Both the position numbers and the translations under genes were made by a program. A DNA stretch of 64,000 nucleotides, taken from positions 149,774 to 213,773 of the forward strand of contig JAGQDJ010000086.1 of assembly GCA_022885665.1 (NCBI GenBank), in the 5' to 3' direction. Below the pieces are notes generated by a model. It did no database searches. It worked only from the letters and a program-made list of their open reading frames with translations, and was not told the origin of the DNA. The first letter of the stretch is position 1, and each line of letters starts with the position of its first letter. This DNA comes from Triops longicaudatus (lineage: Eukaryota; Arthropoda; Branchiopoda; Notostraca; Triopsidae). Of the stretch, positions 61,876-64,000 are shown in pieces.

Positions 61876-62226
61876 TGTCAGGAATTGCAGAAACGAGATA
61901 TCAGAAGACGGGTCTGCTGTCGGGAAACGGAGTTGTATTGAGAATATATTGTGTCCACACTTAGCAGAGTAGTTAACAGGAGCTAAGTGAATAACACTCT
62001 GGTTAGTGAACCAGAGTGCACAGCTATATATACGAGAGAGGAGTTTGTGAAAGAGGTAATGGAATTTGTGAAAGGAGTTTGTGAAAGAGGTAATCTGTTA
62101 TTGCGCAATTGCGCAATAACAGATTACCGACCTCGCAACTGTTGTGGGACCAGGTTGACCTGATCCCACAAGGGCCGCAACACGTTTGGAAAGCAAGTTA
62201 CAACACTATGGGTCAAGATCATGACA
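61876..62226 (-). repeat. 3' LTR of a Ty3/gypsy chromovirus
   Basis: On the minus strand the LTR runs from TGTCATGATC (62226) to CCTGACA (61876), 351 bp, with 5-bp inverted ends TGTCA/TGACA. A purine-rich tract (AAAGAGGGGGCAAC) lies between the pol stop and the LTR. A TATATATA box is near 62025-62032. The upstream half carries two copies of GAGTTTGTGAAAGAGGTAAT about 35 bp apart and a 40-bp palindrome; a 10-bp hairpin (CACTCTGGTT/AACCAGAGTG) lies near 61995-62018, past the TATA box. The 5' LTR is beyond the window, so identity between LTRs cannot be checked. Confidence 0.8.
62089..62128. repeat. Perfect 40-bp palindrome in the LTR
   Basis: GGTAATCTGTTATTGCGCAA is followed at once by its exact reverse complement, centred at 62108/62109 with no spacer. 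It is in the putative U3 part of the LTR, overlapping the second tandem GTGAAAGAGGTAAT copy. Confidence 0.97.
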
Positions 62227-62239
62227 GTTGCCCCCTCTT

Positions 62240-64000
62240 TCAAGGCGGACTCCGGACGCCAGTCAGTTTGATCCAGGGGCCAGGTTTCTGCGGAAAGCGT
62301 GATTGGAAAGATCGTAGGAGATCCTTCAGATGATCCACGTGTTCGTGCGGTTCCCACGTAGATTCGGACGTTTGGTAGCCGGCCCATTTAACAAGATATT
62401 GTCCATGACGGTAACGTAGTCGAGAATCGAGGATGTCCTCCACTTCAAACTCCTGGTGACCATCGACTTCAAGCGGCGGTGGAGGTGGTATCACTCGACC
62501 AGGAATTGCCGAATCCATGGCAGGTTCCAGGAGAGAAACATGAAAGACGGGGTGAATTCTCCAGGTAGCTGGTAACTGGAGTTTGTACGAACAGTTGCCT
62601 ATTTTTCCCAGGATCTTGAAGGGACCTAGACGTTTGTAGTCAAGCTTCTTGCTGGGCCTGTTCGTCTTGATGTTCTTTGCTAGTAGCCAGACTTTAGTCC
62701 CAGTGGCAAGTTCCAGGTCTTTCCTATGGGCATCTGCAAAATGCTTGTAGCGTTCCTGCGGTCTGGAAAGTTCCTGTTTTAGGCCATCCTGAATGCGTGA
62801 TAGATCAGGCCAGATGTCAGAACTAGTTGAAACTTGCGTAAGGCTGGACATGCGAGGATGGTAACCGTAATTCGCAAAGAAGGGAGATTTCTTAATGGAG
62901 GCGTGGACGCTGTTGTTGTATGCAAATTCGGCAAACGGGAGCAGCGATACCCAGTTGTTCTGGTTATACGAGAGATAACAGCGCAAATACTGCTCCAAGA
63001 CTTGGTTGACGCGCTCTGTTTGCCCATCAGATTCAGGATGGAAGGCCGTGGAAAGGATACCTTGGATTCCTAGATCAGAACAGAAAGTTTTCCAGAACTT
63101 GGAGACAAACACAGAGCCACGATCAGAGACAATGCTGAAGGGCAGGCCATGAAGCTTGAAGATATGTTCTTTGAAGATTTTAGCCTGGCCGTCTGCGGTC
63201 GTGGTTGTATTGCACGGCACGAAGTGAGCCATCTTGGTAAGCCTGCAGACCCAAACAGAAATTGCGTTATAACCTTCAGACGGAGGAAGGTCCGTTATGA
63301 AGTCGGTGGACAGATCACTCCAGGGCTGTTCAGGAATTGGAAGAGGCTGAAGCAGTCCGTGCGGCTTATGACGCGGAGTCTTAGCTCTGGCGCAGTCACA
63401 AGTGAAAACATAGTCTGCAACAAACTTCTTCATATTGGGCCACCAGTAATTGCGACTCACAAGCTCCATGGTCTTAGTAACCCCAAAGTGTCCCGCAGCT
63501 GGAGAGTCGTGAAGTTCTTTCAGAACTTGTAGCCGTAAGTCATCAGTAGGGACGTAAAGGAGACCGTTCTTGAACAGTAATCCATCATGTAGTTTAAGCG
63601 ATGAATCACGTCCAAGGTTTTCCAGGAGCGGGTCTTCCAGGTTGGCTGAACGCAGAGAGTCCAGAAAGTTGGTGTCTAATTCCTGAATTCCAGCAGAATA
63701 TATCTGACTTGGGTCAAGAAGTCGCCTGAAATTGAAGGGATCTTTTCCTTTTTCGTGAACAACGTAATCAGATCGCCGTGAGAGCAGATCGGCCTTGGTA
63801 TTACGTTTACCGGGAAGGTGGGTTAAAATGAAGTCAAACTCTGAAAAGAACATAGACCATCTTGCCTGCCGTCTTGTGAGCTGTTTCGTTGTCATGAAGT
63901 ACTGAAGGTTTTTATGGTCGCACAAAACGGTCACAGGATGAGTGGCACCCAGAAGAAAATGTCGCCACTCCTTGAAGGCCTCGTAGACGGCAAGAAGCTC
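62240..64000 (-). CDS. Ty3/gypsy chromovirus pol: RNase H, integrase, chromodomain (5' part outside window)
   Basis: An open frame of 586 residues enters at the window edge and ends at TGA 62242-62240, 13 bp from the LTR. The edge is inside the RT/RNase H region (ELLAVYEAFKEWRHFLLGA, then VLCDHKNLQYF). The integrase has an N-terminal zinc region (visible residues about 160-205), catalytic Asp233 (STDFITD), Asp293 (SDRGSVF) and Glu329 (GQTERVN), a DD35E spacing, and a GPFKILGKIGNCSYKLQLP module. The C-terminus is a chromodomain (about 517-567): FEVEDILDSRLRYRHGQYLV then WEPHEHVDHLKDL. That places it in the chromovirus branch of Ty3/gypsy. The zinc region reads CDC where C-x-x-C is usual. No stop interrupts the visible frame, suggesting a young copy. 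Confidence 0.95.
   Translation of the reverse strand, partial: ELLAVYEAFKEWRHFLLGATHPVTVLCDHKNLQYFMTTKQLTRRQARWSMFFSEFDFILTHLPGKRNTKADLLSRRSDYVVHEKGKDPFNFRRLLDPSQIYSAGIQELDTNFLDSLRSANLEDPLLENLGRDSSLKLHDGLLFKNGLLYVPTDDLRLQVLKELHDSPAAGHFGVTKTMELVSRNYWWPNMKKFVADYVFTCDCARAKTPRHKPHGLLQPLPIPEQPWSDLSTDFITDLPPSEGYNAISVWVCRLTKMAHFVPCNTTTTADGQAKIFKEHIFKLHGLPFSIVSDRGSVFVSKFWKTFCSDLGIQGILSTAFHPESDGQTERVNQVLEQYLRCYLSYNQNNWVSLLPFAEFAYNNSVHASIKKSPFFANYGYHPRMSSLTQVSTSSDIWPDLSRIQDGLKQELSRPQERYKHFADAHRKDLELATGTKVWLLAKNIKTNRPSKKLDYKRLGPFKILGKIGNCSYKLQLPATWRIHPVFHVSLLEPAMDSAIPGRVIPPPPPLEVDGHQEFEVEDILDSRLRYRHGQYLVKWAGYQTSESTWEPHEHVDHLKDLLRSFQSRFPQKPGPWIKLTGVRSPP

Noticed and set aside
62124..63532. Other-frame and plus-strand frames over the chromovirus
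   Set aside because: Overlap the intact integrase-chromodomain frame and show no motifs of their own.
1..64000. CRISPR arrays, rRNA, tRNA genes, bacterial operons
   Set aside because: No regularly spaced direct repeats, rRNA-like blocks or convincing tRNA cloverleaf with both internal promoter boxes were seen. The sequence is plainly eukaryotic. A tRNA scan would be decisive for small tRNA genes.

Overview
This is animal nuclear DNA, almost certainly from an arthropod. Every gene is split by GT-AG introns, from about 50 bp to several kb. Non-coding DNA is AT-rich and full of transposon debris. The gene set includes a nompA-type PAN/ZP matrix protein, arthropod-style COX8 and an Atrophin/Grunge-like terminus. 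Degenerate TTAGG-type motifs recur. No species is claimed. All exon models were built by eye from splice sites, phase continuity and protein-family resemblance; no search was run.

Layout. 1-1520 (+): the last coding exon of a probable Atrophin/Grunge gene. 4242-4443 (-): an orphan coding-like exon. 5230-16606 (-): a 14-plus-exon nompA-like gene with five PAN modules, a long Gly-rich spacer, a ZP domain, a furin site and a transmembrane helix. 16607-21699: no gene seen. 21700-29700 (-): most of a phospholipase C-delta, lacking its first and last exons. 31576-34149 (+): a membrane-anchored short-chain dehydrogenase, tail-to-tail with ZFPL1 (34400-38061, -). ZFPL1 is head-to-head with TSNAX/Trax (38484-39554, +). 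40543-44300 (+): a beta-tubulin gene. 46923-47199 (-): COX8. 48623-51866 (-): UTP25/DEF. 55364-60132 (+): WDR20. 61876-64000 (-): the 3' part of a Ty3/gypsy chromovirus with its 3' LTR.

The most interesting item is in the beta-tubulin gene. Two tandem 168-bp exons, 72 bp apart, both encode residues 175-230 in the same phase. They differ at five residues, at the T5 loop and the H6-H7 loop beside the exchangeable GTP site, and look like a mutually exclusive exon pair. Other items are the silk-like spacer in the nompA-like protein, a four-copy dispersed repeat family (one copy split by a hAT MITE), two hAT MITEs with perfect 8-bp target duplications, a TAA-flanked MITE, and a perfect 40-bp palindrome in the chromovirus LTR.

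Most genes are housekeeping: cytoskeleton, respiration, ribosome biogenesis, Golgi structure, small-RNA processing, and regulation of deubiquitinases. I see no functional cluster. The neighbour relations that may matter are the 422-bp head-to-head ZFPL1/TSNAX promoter region and the close tail-to-tail dehydrogenase/ZFPL1 ends. An assembly gap of about 137 N lies within a TA microsatellite in a ZFPL1 intron.
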